Below, one piece after another: positions 17,222 to 25,651 of a stretch of 54,931 nucleotides of DNA. Every line of letters begins with the position of its first letter. The first letter of the stretch is position 1. The notes beneath the pieces are model-generated. The model did not search any database. It saw only the letters and a program-made list of their open reading frames with translations, and was not told where the DNA came from. Source of the stretch: Acidimicrobiaceae bacterium (lineage in GTDB: Bacteria > Actinomycetota > Acidimicrobiia > Acidimicrobiales > RAAP-2); contig PLWZ01000060.1 in NCBI GenBank assembly GCA_003151235.1, positions 1 through 54,931 of the forward strand, read 5' to 3'. The translations under genes were made by a program, and so were the position numbers.

Positions 17222-18196
17222 ATGAGCGCCACCGCCAACCCACCCCGCCACGGGATCACCATCCCGTTCGACGCCCCGCTCCACGAGCACAAGCGCTGGT
17301 ACGAGCTCATCGTCGACCTCGGGTACACCGACATCTGGTCGGCCGAGGTGGACGGTGGCGACGGCTTCACCCCCCTGGCCCTCGCCGCCGCGTGGACGCC
17401 GACCCTCAACCTCGGCATCGCGATCGCCCCCGTGTTCACCCGCGGTCCGGCGCTGATCGCCCAGACCGCCGCCGCGATGGCCGATGCAGCACCGGGGCGG
17501 TTCGCACTCGGGATCGGCGCGTCGTCCGAGGTGATCGTCAGCCGGTGGAACGGGATCGAGTTCGTCGACCCCTATCGCAAGGTGCGCGACATCCTGCGGT
17601 TCGTGAAGATGGCGCTCACCGGCGAACGGGTGGAGGGCGACTTCACGACGCTCGAAACCCGCGGCTTCCGACTGGCCCGGGTCCCCGACCCGATCCCGCC
17701 CATCTACCTGGCTGCGCTCCGCCCCGGGATGCTGGCACTCGCGGGCCGGGAGGCCGACGGCGCGATCCTCAACTGGCTGGGCGCGGACGACGTGAAAAAA
17801 GCGGTGGCCGAGATCGGCGGGGAGGGCCACAAGGAGGTCGTGGCCCGAATCTTCGTCGTGCCCAACCCGGACCCCAACGTGGCCCGGGCCGTCGGGCGCC
17901 GCATGATCGCCGCATACATGAACGTGGAGGCCTACGCGCAGTTCCAGCGGTGGCTCGGCCGCGGGCCGGCGCTCGAGGGCATGTGGGACAAGTGGGGCGC
18001 CGGCGACCGGCGCGGGGCGCTCGAGGCCATCCCCGACGAGGTGGTCGACGACCTCATCGTCCACGGTTCGTTCGAGGAATGCCGCGCCCATGTGGCCCGC
18101 TATGTGGAGAACGGCGTGACGGTGCCCGCCCCGATGATCGTCCCGGTCGGCGTCGATCTCGAGGACGCGATCCGGGGGTTGTCGCCGAGCGCCTAG
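17222..18196 (+). CDS. LLM-class (luciferase-like, probably F420-dependent) oxidoreductase
   Basis: 324 residues. Bacterial-luciferase-like TIM barrel: YTDIWSAEVDGGDGFTPLAL, then NLGIAIAPVFTRGPALIAQT, GRFALGIGASSEVIVSRWNG and PIYLAALRPGMLALAGREAD are the usual blocks of the actinobacterial F420-linked members. Cofactor choice (F420 or FMN) is inferred from these blocks and is not proven. It is followed 26 bases later by an amidase on the same strand. Long-chain acyl, terpenoid or xenobiotic substrates are all possible. Confidence 0.85.
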   Translation: MSATANPPRHGITIPFDAPLHEHKRWYELIVDLGYTDIWSAEVDGGDGFTPLALAAAWTPTLNLGIAIAPVFTRGPALIAQTAAAMADAAPGRFALGIGASSEVIVSRWNGIEFVDPYRKVRDILRFVKMALTGERVEGDFTTLETRGFRLARVPDPIPPIYLAALRPGMLALAGREADGAILNWLGADDVKKAVAEIGGEGHKEVVARIFVVPNPDPNVARAVGRRMIAAYMNVEAYAQFQRWLGRGPALEGMWDKWGAGDRRGALEAIPDEVVDDLIVHGSFEECRAHVARYVENGVTVPAPMIVPVGVDLEDAIRGLSPSA

Positions 18197-18222
18197 GCGG
18201 GCGACACGGAGGCCCATCCACC

Positions 18223-19635
18223 ATGGACATCGACTTTCGACAGAACTCGCTGCGCGAACTCGCCGCCGCAGTGCGGACCAAGGTGGTTTCCGCCCGCGAG
18301 CTCGCCGCAGTGGCGCTGGCCCGGATCGACGCGCTCAACCCCACGGTGAACGCCTTCGTCGCCGTCGACGCCGAGCGGGCCCTCGAGCAGGCCGCGGCGG
18401 TCGATCAGATCGTCAGCGCCGGCGGCGACCCCGGGCCACTGGCCGGCATCCCGATCGGGGTCAAGGACCTCGAGGACGCGGCCGGCTTCCGCACCTCCCA
18501 CGGCTCGGCCCTGTGGGCCGATGACCCGGAGGCCGAGCACGACTCGGTGCTCGTGGCGCGCCTGCGAGCCGCCGGTTGTGTGGTCGTCGGCAAGACGAAC
18601 ACGCCCGAGTTCGGCTGGACCGCCAAGACGGACAACGCGCTGTTCGGCGCCACCCGCAACCCGTGGAACCTCGATCACACGCCCGGCGGGTCCTCGGGAG
18701 GCACCGCGGCGGCGCTCGCCGCGGGCATGGTGCCGCTGGCGACCGGGTCCGACGGCGGCGGGTCGATCCGGATCCCGGCGGCGTGCTGCGGACTGTCGGG
18801 CATGAAGACATCGATGGGCCGCGTCCCGTCGGGTGGCCCACGACCCCCCGACTGGCCGGGGCTGTCGGCCAAGGGCCCGATGGCCCGGCGCATCGAGGAC
18901 GTCGTGCGCGCGCTCGACGTGGTCGTCGCCCCCGAGCCGACCGACCTTCGCTCGCTGCCGCGGCCCGAGGCCTCGTGGCTGGCCGCCCTCGACGACCCGC
19001 ATCCCCCGAGCAAGGTGATCTGGGCGCCGACGCTCGGCTATGCCACCGTCGATGCGGAGGTGCTCGCCATCTGCGAGCGCGCCCTCTCGGTGCTCGAGTC
19101 ACTCGGCACGGACGTCATCGTGGTCGACGACGTCTTCGACAAGGACCCGATCGGGAGTTGGCTGACCCTGACCGGCGTCTACCTGCTGCGCTCCCTCGAC
19201 GAGCGGGCCAGCCGGCCCGGTGCCGCCGCCATCGATCCGGGCCTGGCCTTCCTCATGGACCACGCTCGGCCGGTCACCGGCCGCGAGGTCGCCGAGGCAC
19301 TCGACGACTGCCACCGGGTGAACCTGCGCCTGGTCGAGCTCTTCGGCGAGGCCCGCATCCTGTTGACCCCGACGTGCGCGGGTCTGGCGCCACCGCTCGC
19401 TCTCGGTGGCCAGGGCCTGGTGAACGGTGTCGAGACCCCGAACTGGGTGGCCTTCACCTACCCGTTCAACATGAGCGGCTCGCCGGCGGCGTCCGTCAAC
19501 GCCGGGTTCAGCGAGTCCGGGCTGCCGGTCGGGCTCCAGATGGTGGGGCCGGCCCACGGCGACCTGGTCGTGCTCCGAACCGCCGCGGCGCTGGAGGCTG
19601 CCCTCGGATTCGATCGGTTGGCCCCGGTCGGCTGA
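18223..19635 (+). CDS. Amidase (amidase signature family)
   Basis: 470 residues, normal length. The Ser-cisSer-Lys triad is visible: Lys81 in [10 protein letters not shown], cis-Ser157 in [13 protein letters not shown], and nucleophile Ser181 in [16 protein letters not shown]. The ATG is preceded by GGAGG with a suitable gap. It hydrolyses a carboxamide to acid and ammonia; there are no GatB or GatC neighbours, so it is not the tRNA amidotransferase subunit. Its pairing with an LLM oxidoreductase and a divergent amidohydrolase suggests a nitrogen-scavenging or xenobiotic route. Confidence 0.92.
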   Translation: MDIDFRQNSLRELAAAVRTKVVSARELAAVALARIDALNPTVNAFVAVDAERALEQAAAVDQIVSAGGDPGPLAGIPIGVKDLEDAAGFRTSHGSALWADDPEAEHDSVLVARLRAAGCVVVGKTNTPEFGWTAKTDNALFGATRNPWNLDHTPGGSSGGTAAALAAGMVPLATGSDGGGSIRIPAACCGLSGMKTSMGRVPSGGPRPPDWPGLSAKGPMARRIEDVVRALDVVVAPEPTDLRSLPRPEASWLAALDDPHPPSKVIWAPTLGYATVDAEVLAICERALSVLESLGTDVIVVDDVFDKDPIGSWLTLTGVYLLRSLDERASRPGAAAIDPGLAFLMDHARPVTGREVAEALDDCHRVNLRLVELFGEARILLTPTCAGLAPPLALGGQGLVNGVETPNWVAFTYPFNMSGSPAASVNAGFSESGLPVGLQMVGPAHGDLVVLRTAAALEAALGFDRLAPVG

Positions 19636-19643
19636 GCCGGCCG

Positions 19644-20651
19644 TCAGTCGTCGAGGTCCGCCTCGGTCACGAGGTGCAGGAGCGGAGCACCGCTGCGGTA
19701 TCGGGACAGGTTCTCCTTGAAGTACTCGGCGGCCCGCGCGTAGCCGCTCCGCCCACCGGCCGAGTTGTGCGGCGTCACCGTCACCCTTGGGTGGCCCCAC
19801 AACGGGTGGTCGTCGGGGAGCGGTTCGGTCTCGAACACGTCGAGCACCGCCGCGGCGATCGAGCCCGCATCGAGGGCCTCGACGAGCGCCGTCTCGTCAA
19901 TGACCGACCCGCGACCGACGCTCACGATGATCGCCGTCTCCTTCATGGCGCCGAGGAACGCTCGATCGACCAGGTGGTGCGTCGACGCGCCGGCCGGCGC
20001 ACTGAGAACCACCACGTCGGCCCGCCCGATGGCCTCGCCCATGTCGCCGGGGGTCACCATCTCGGCCACCGGCTCGTCCCCGCTCGGATGCCGCCGCACC
20101 CCGATCACGTGGGCGCCGAACGCCTGTGCCCGCGTGGCCACCTCGATCCCGATCGAGCCGAGCCCGACGATCAGCCAGGTCGAGCCGAAGATCTCGGTGA
20201 AGTTGTGTCGAACCCACCGACGCTCGGATTGAGCCTCCACCCACCGCGCCGGCTGCTCGAAGTGGTCGAGCACGGCCCGAAGCACGTACTCGGAGATCGA
20301 GACGCTGTTGGCGTGCGAGGTCGTGAACGCGATGTCGCGACGGATCAGCTCGCGGAACACCGGCTCGTCGAACCCGGCGCCCTGGGACTGGAACCAGCGC
20401 AGGGTGTCCAGGCGACGGACCAGCCCGAAGAAGGGTCGCACCGGGGCGCCGGCTTCGAAGAGGTCCTGGGTCGCCCAGGCGATCTCGATCCCGCTGTCAT
20501 CCCGGTCGACCGCCGAGCCGTCGGAAAGGTCCAACGTGCCGTCGGCCCCCATGACCACGAGCTCGAGGTGATCGTCGACGGAGAGGAGCGAGGCCCCGAA
20601 CAAGCCTGCGGCCACCTCGGAAACAAGAAGTCGGGTCGATGGCCCGCTCAC
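19644..20651 (-). CDS. D-isomer-specific 2-hydroxyacid dehydrogenase
   Basis: 335 residues. The NAD-binding segment is WLIVGLGSIGIEVATRAQAFG. The catalytic Arg, Glu and His are seen in VSVGRGSVIDETALVEAL, VLDVFETEPLP and VTPHNSAGG. The N-terminal 90 residues diverge from classical members, so the substrate is unclear; it may be a phosphoglycerate-like or hydroxy/keto-acid reductase. The GTG start overlaps the stop of the upstream acyl-CoA dehydrogenase as GTGA, so the two are co-translated. It converges on the amidase, 8 bases apart. Confidence 0.88.
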   Translation of the reverse strand: MSGPSTRLLVSEVAAGLFGASLLSVDDHLELVVMGADGTLDLSDGSAVDRDDSGIEIAWATQDLFEAGAPVRPFFGLVRRLDTLRWFQSQGAGFDEPVFRELIRRDIAFTTSHANSVSISEYVLRAVLDHFEQPARWVEAQSERRWVRHNFTEIFGSTWLIVGLGSIGIEVATRAQAFGAHVIGVRRHPSGDEPVAEMVTPGDMGEAIGRADVVVLSAPAGASTHHLVDRAFLGAMKETAIIVSVGRGSVIDETALVEALDAGSIAAAVLDVFETEPLPDDHPLWGHPRVTVTPHNSAGGRSGYARAAEYFKENLSRYRSGAPLLHLVTEADLDD

Positions 20652-21949
20652 AGGTTCGCGGTGGCCTGCTCCAGGAGATCGGCGAAGCGAGCTCGCGCCT
20701 CCTCGCGCCGGGTCGGGATGTGCTCGGTCGGGATCTCGCTCGGGGCGTAGTTGCGCAGCGTTCGCCTGGCCACGGTCTGGCGGTGGACCTCATCGGGCCC
20801 GTCGTAGATGCGGGCGGCCCGAGCGGCGCGGTACATGTGCTCGAGCGGCAGGTCACACGAGAACCCGAGCGCACCGTGGACCTGGATGGCCCGGTCGATG
20901 ACGTTGTACAGAACGCCGGCGCCGTAGTACTTGATCATTGCGATCTCCATGCGCGCCGCTGGAGCCCCCTCGTTGTCCATCTTCCAGGCCGCGTGCAGCG
21001 TCATCAGCCGGGCGGCGTGCATCTCGGCGAGCGAGTCGGCGACCCAGTTCTGAATCGTCTGCTTCTCTGCCAGCAGCGAGCCGTGGGCGGTGCGCGAGAC
21101 GGCTCGCTCGCACAGCATGTCGAAGGCCCGCTTGGACTGGCCGAGCCAGCGCATGCAGTGATGGATCCGGCCCGGGCCGAGCCGCTGCTGAGCCAGCGAG
21201 AACCCCTCGCCCTCCCGTCCGATCAGGTTGCCCGCAGGCACCCGGACGTCGCGGTAGTAGATCTCGGCGTGGTTGCCGAAGGTCCCGAATTCGCTCTCGG
21301 GGTCCGCCATCGTCGCCACGTCGCGCACGATGTCGACCCCGGGCGTCCCGGTCGGGACGAGGATCATCGACGAGCCCTGGTACGGGTGGACGTCGGGGTT
21401 GGTCACGGCCATCACGATCAGGAAGTCGGCCACCGAGCCGTTGGACGTGAACCACTTGTGGCCGTTGATGACGTACTCCTCGCCGTCACGCTCGGCGCGG
21501 GTCTTGAGCAGCGTCGGATCCGACCCGGCGGTGTCCGGCTCGGTCATGGAGAACGCGCTGCGCATCTTGCCCTCGAGCAACGGCTGGAGCCACTGCTCGC
21601 GCATGGCCTCGTCGCCGGTCTCCTCGATCCCGATGGCCAGCAATTCGGCGTTCCCCGAGTCGGGCGCGTTGTTCCCGAAGACGACCGGCCCGTACGGGGT
21701 CTGGCCGAGTATCTCGTGCATGAGCCCGAGACGAACCTGCCCATAACCCATGCCACCGAGCGCGGGTGGCAGGTGCGCGGCCCACAGACCCCGTTCCTTC
21801 ACCTGGTCCTGGAGGGGCCTGATGACCCGGAGCATCTCGTCGTAGTCGAGTCCGAGCGTCTCCAGCGGGAAGATCTCCTCGCGGACGAACTGGCGCATCC
21901 ACACCAACTTCTCCTCGAACTCCGGCTCGGTCGCAAAGTCCCATGCCAT
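20648..21949 (-). CDS. Acyl-CoA dehydrogenase
   Basis: 433 residues. Flavin-binding middle segment AFSMTEPDTAGSDPTLLKTR and HKWFTSNGSVADF, C-terminal FAD-contacting IQVHGALGFSCDLPL and the end motif YDGPDEVHRQTVARRTLR. These match the longer ACAD10/11-like members that act on 4-hydroxyacyl- or branched acyl-CoA. The ATG at 21949 follows AGGAG at good distance. Overlaps the 2-hydroxyacid dehydrogenase, so a shared route for a hydroxy- or branched acid is likely but unproven. Confidence 0.92.
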   Translation of the reverse strand: MAWDFATEPEFEEKLVWMRQFVREEIFPLETLGLDYDEMLRVIRPLQDQVKERGLWAAHLPPALGGMGYGQVRLGLMHEILGQTPYGPVVFGNNAPDSGNAELLAIGIEETGDEAMREQWLQPLLEGKMRSAFSMTEPDTAGSDPTLLKTRAERDGEEYVINGHKWFTSNGSVADFLIVMAVTNPDVHPYQGSSMILVPTGTPGVDIVRDVATMADPESEFGTFGNHAEIYYRDVRVPAGNLIGREGEGFSLAQQRLGPGRIHHCMRWLGQSKRAFDMLCERAVSRTAHGSLLAEKQTIQNWVADSLAEMHAARLMTLHAAWKMDNEGAPAARMEIAMIKYYGAGVLYNVIDRAIQVHGALGFSCDLPLEHMYRAARAARIYDGPDEVHRQTVARRTLRNYAPSEIPTEHIPTRREEARARFADLLEQATANL

Positions 21950-22158
21950 GACGATCTCCTCGAACTGGGTCCCGGCCGGGCGTCGGCTCGGGTCGATCCG
22001 CCGTTCACCGTGTCGCCGCGAGGCGCTGCGTGTCGGTGGCTCTCCCCCACTCGTAGCACCGTCACGGACGGCTCGGCCAGCAGCGCTGCGTCCCCGGGGG
22101 CCCACGGGCATCCGAACCGACAGTTCGGAGCCTCTCGGTTTGATGGGAGAATCGTCGG

Positions 22159-22635
22159 GTGGACACGATCGGTGTGGTCGACACCATGTTCGCCCGGTAC
22201 GACATGGGCAAGGAGGCCCTGGACGAGCTCGCCGAGTGCCCCGGTCACGGGGAGCGGTTCACCACCGTCCGGCGCACCGTCCCGGGTTTCAAGGACCTGG
22301 GGGTGGCGGCCAAGCAGCTGATCGAGGGCGAGCACTGCCGGATCGTGGTCGCGCTCGGCATGCCGGGTGCCGCCCCGATCGACAAGGCGTGTGCCCATGA
22401 GGCGTCTCAGGGGATCATGCTGGCCCAGCTGCTGACGTCGACCGCCATCCTCGAGGTGTTCGTCCATGAGGACGAGAGCGACGACCCGGCCGTTCTGGCC
22501 AAGGTGTGTCGTGATCGAGCGCGCAAGCACGCGAGGAACGCGTATTGGATGCTCTACGAACCCGAGCAGCTCGTCGACCGTGCCGGCCAGGGCGTCCGTC
22601 AGGGCTTCGCCGACGCCGGGCCGCTAGAGGCTTGA
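22159..22635 (+). CDS. Archaeal-type riboflavin synthase (RibC, lumazine-synthase-like)
   Basis: 158 residues from GTG 22159, with GGGAGA about 9 bases upstream. Nearly every block of the archaeal riboflavin synthase family is present: GVVDTMFARYDMGKEAL, RRTVPGFKDLGVAAKQLIE, VVALGMPGAAPIDKACAHEA, SQGIMLAQLLTS, LEVFVHEDE and the end GQGVRQGFADAG. This family makes riboflavin by dismutation of two 6,7-dimethyl-8-ribityllumazine molecules and is related to lumazine synthase, not to the two-barrel bacterial RibE. No other riboflavin gene is nearby. The closeness to the archaeal form in a bacterial context suggests horizontal transfer. The assignment rests on recall of family members and is strong. 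Confidence 0.9.
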   Translation: MDTIGVVDTMFARYDMGKEALDELAECPGHGERFTTVRRTVPGFKDLGVAAKQLIEGEHCRIVVALGMPGAAPIDKACAHEASQGIMLAQLLTSTAILEVFVHEDESDDPAVLAKVCRDRARKHARNAYWMLYEPEQLVDRAGQGVRQGFADAGPLEA

Positions 22636-22678
22636 GTCGCGCCGGCCGCGACGAAGCGGCCGATCTGCCCGAGCGACC

Positions 22679-23898
22679 ATGACCACCGGGGACGATCCGG
22701 GCTCCCGGGGGTCGGAGGCGGACTCGGGCCGGACGCCCATCTCGACCCGGAGTAACCAGCCGCGGCGGGGCCCGCGCCACGCGGCCACGCGCAGCACCCG
22801 GTGGCTGCGGACCCGGGCCCGTCCGGATCGCCGTCTCCGCCGGACGTACTTCCCAGAGCCCTGTACGACGCCTACTCGGGTCTCAACATCGAGACCACCG
22901 GGTGCATCCATCTCGACGGGTTCCATGCGCTCCAGGTCGTCGGGGCGCGTCATCTGCAGTACAAGGGCCCGGGGTCACGTCATCGGACCCGCGTCGCTGG
23001 CCCCAGGAGGGCGAGAGCGACCTGGCGCGGATCCGGCGTGACCACGAGTTCTTGCGGATGTTGGCCGCCGCGGTACCCCCAAGGGGCTCGGTAACCCGAT
23101 CACCAACGCGAGCTGGTTCCGAGCATCGCCTCCGACCTGACCGTGGACAGCACCCCGTCGTCAGGCCACATGATCAACCTGGTTCTCACCTATCACGGCG
23201 TCAACCCGTTCATGGGCGCCCCAGCTCACCGTGCCGGTGATGGAGAGCACGATCAATCAGTACATCTACAAGGGCGGTGTATACGGCAACGTCGAGTTCC
23301 CGACGGAGCCCCAGGACTTCGACGTTGTCGACGCCTTCCTCAGGGTGGGCTCCGACGCCAACACCCTCAACGGCGATCCGCTCCCCCTTCCCGGTTCGGT
23401 GACCGTCGCCATCGTGGATGGCTCCGGCACGTCGCAGGCGAGTCAAGCGGCCGAGACCAGGCTCCAGGCAGTGGGCTTCGACGTCACGGGGTGTCGAGCA
23501 CATCGGAGGTCGGATCGCAGGCCGAGACCGTGGTCGAATACGCCCAAGACACCCCGTTCGAGGAGGCGGCGGCGCAGGCGGTGGCCCAGTCGATCTCGGG
23601 CCAGGTAGTCATGGCGCTCGCACCCAACCCATCGGGGGGAGCGCCCAGGTGACCGTGGTCACCGGCACCGACTTTGCGGTGAACCCGCCCGCTCCCACGG
23701 CCCCCCACCACGACCACGACGACGAAGGGCCAGGCGAACAAGACGGGCCCGACCACCACGTCCACGATGACGACGGTTCCGGCAACAACGACGACCTCGA
23801 CCACGGTGCCGAAGTTCGCTCCCCCAACTCAGGCCGTTCAGCCCCTGGCTCCCTGGGACCCCAGCTCGTGCACCGTCGGTGGGGGCCGGGGGGCCTAG
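22679..23898 (+). pseudogene. Broken LytR-CpsA-Psr (LCP) family gene
   Basis: Fragments in changing frames line up with the second half of an LCP protein, which ligates glycopolymers to the cell wall. In order: LYDAYSGLNIETTGCIHLDG and ALQVVGARHLQYKGPG (22860-22978), DLARIRRDHEFLRMLAAAV (to 23085), ELVPSIASDLTVDSTPSSGH (to 23222), QLTVPV to GGVYGNVEFP and a LytR_C domain (VTVAIVDGSGTSQASQAAE, to 23490). A Thr-rich tail ending APWDPSSC and a TAG at 23898 follow. About seven frame changes are needed, most at G or C runs. The N-terminal catalytic half with its conserved Arg/Asp is missing altogether, since only 180 bases precede the first match. It is therefore either a decayed gene or a badly sequenced and collapsed one. 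Confidence 0.75.
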
Positions 23899-24028
23899 TG
23901 AGGGGCCTTGCCACTCTTCACCATTCCACGGCCACCGGCACCCCCCCGCCTACGATTGCGACCACACCGATTTCCCCCTCGACCACCATCGGAGGCCCCA
24001 TCTTCTCGATTCGGCGGTACTCACTGGC

Positions 24029-25636
24029 ATGAGCGAGCTCGATTTGGGCGAATCCAACCTGCGCACCTACGTCGAGGTCCTGCGGCGGCGCTTCTTTTGG
24101 GTGCTGGCGTTCACGATCCTCGCCGTGGCTGTCGCCGCTGCCGTGAGCACCGTGCAGAAAAAGCAGTACTCGGCCACCGCCCAGCTGCTGGTCCAGCCGG
24201 CCAGCGGGTCGGTTCCGATCTCGGGTACCCAGCAAACGGTCTCCCCGACGGACGTGCTGACCGAGCTCCAGCTCGTCACCAGCGCCCCGGTCCAGGCCCT
24301 GGCTGCGAAGAAGCTCGGTTTCGCGCCGACGGTCAGCGCCGCCGAGGTCGGTCAGACCAACGTCATCAGCCTGACCGCGACCGCCTCGAGCCCCAACCGC
24401 GCCGCGACGGCGGCCAACACCTACGCCAAGGCGTTCGTCTCTTATCAAACAGCCAACGCCATCAACGCGCTGACCTCGGCCGAACAGCAGATCCAGGGCC
24501 AGATCAGGGCGATCGACGCGCAGATCCAGCCCCTCGAGGTCGAGAAGACGCCGTCGGGCGCGACGTCGGCCACTATCGCGGCCCTGACAAGCCAGGAGGC
24601 GGTGCTGAAAGAAGAGCTGGCCCAACTGCAGGTAACCGGCGCCGAGACGCCTGGGGGCATCGAGGTGGTCTCCCCCGCTTCCCCGCCCTCCGCCCCCAGC
24701 TCACCCAAGCCTGTACGCGACGGACTCGTCGGGCTGTTCATCGGTCTCGTGCTCGGCATCGCGGCCGCATTCGCGGCCGAGTACTTCGACGACAAGGTCT
24801 ACACGAAAGAGCAGGCCGAACGACTCACGGGCGGTGTTCCCGTGCTGGCGATGATTCCGAGGATGAAGGGCTGGAAAGGCAGCGGTCCGGTCCTGATCGC
24901 CGAGGTCGATCCCTTCTCCCCCGCCACCGAGGCATACCGGGGGCTTCGAACCTCGATGCAGTTCGCCGGTCACCACGGGACGTTGCGGACGATCCTGATC
25001 ACCAGCTCATCGGGTTCAGAGGGCAAGACCTCGACCGTGGCCAACCTGGCTGTGATCCTGGCCAAGGCCGGGGAGCGCGTGGTGGTCGTCGGATGTGACC
25101 TCCGACGACCCCAGATCGGCAGGCTCCTCGGCCGAGGAGATACGCCCGGATTCACCAACGTGTTGCTCGGCCAGGAAGACTTGAGGAAGGCCGTGCAGTC
25201 TGTCTCGAACACGCCGGGCCTGGCCCTCCTCGGCACGGGCCCGATCCCGCCCAACCCGGCTGAGATGCTCGGTTCGGAGAAAGCTGCCGAGATCTTCCGG
25301 ACGCTCGCAGGGGCGTTCGACACAGTGATCATCGACAGCCCTCCGGTGCTCCCGGTAGTGGACGCCCAGATCCTCTCGTCGTATGCCGACGCAGTCCTCT
25401 TGGTCGTCACCGTGGGGCAGACCACCGAGGCGGAGGTAGAGCGGGCCACCGAGCTCTTGACCCACGTGGACGCCAAGCCCACCGGCCTCGTGCTCAACAA
25501 GGTCGTGAAACGTTCCGGTTCGGGCGAGTACGGCTACAAGTATCGATATGCGCCCTATCGCACGGGCGTCGCGCAGGATGACGGCCTCCGGCCAGCCGCA
25601 TCGAGGTCGCGTTCAGAGCGAAGGACGGGCTCTTGA
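24029..25636 (+). CDS. Wzz-type chain-length regulator fused to a BY-kinase
   Basis: 535 residues. TM1 at about 22-40 and TM2 at about 231-250 flank a periplasmic Wzz-like loop. A cytoplasmic tyrosine autokinase follows, with Walker A SSSGSEGKTS near 327-336, Walker A' VVVVGCDLRRPQIGRL and Walker B FDTVIIDSPPVLPVVD. The C terminus has a Tyr cluster (YGYKYRYAPY), the usual autophosphorylation tail. These proteins set polymer length and control export. It opens the glycan locus; the PglF-like gene follows after 15 bases. Start ATG 24029 is well placed before the N-terminal TM. Confidence 0.93.
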   Translation: MSELDLGESNLRTYVEVLRRRFFWVLAFTILAVAVAAAVSTVQKKQYSATAQLLVQPASGSVPISGTQQTVSPTDVLTELQLVTSAPVQALAAKKLGFAPTVSAAEVGQTNVISLTATASSPNRAATAANTYAKAFVSYQTANAINALTSAEQQIQGQIRAIDAQIQPLEVEKTPSGATSATIAALTSQEAVLKEELAQLQVTGAETPGGIEVVSPASPPSAPSSPKPVRDGLVGLFIGLVLGIAAAFAAEYFDDKVYTKEQAERLTGGVPVLAMIPRMKGWKGSGPVLIAEVDPFSPATEAYRGLRTSMQFAGHHGTLRTILITSSSGSEGKTSTVANLAVILAKAGERVVVVGCDLRRPQIGRLLGRGDTPGFTNVLLGQEDLRKAVQSVSNTPGLALLGTGPIPPNPAEMLGSEKAAEIFRTLAGAFDTVIIDSPPVLPVVDAQILSSYADAVLLVVTVGQTTEAEVERATELLTHVDAKPTGLVLNKVVKRSGSGEYGYKYRYAPYRTGVAQDDGLRPAASRSRSERRTGS

Positions 25637-25651
25637 TCTCCGGGCGATGAC

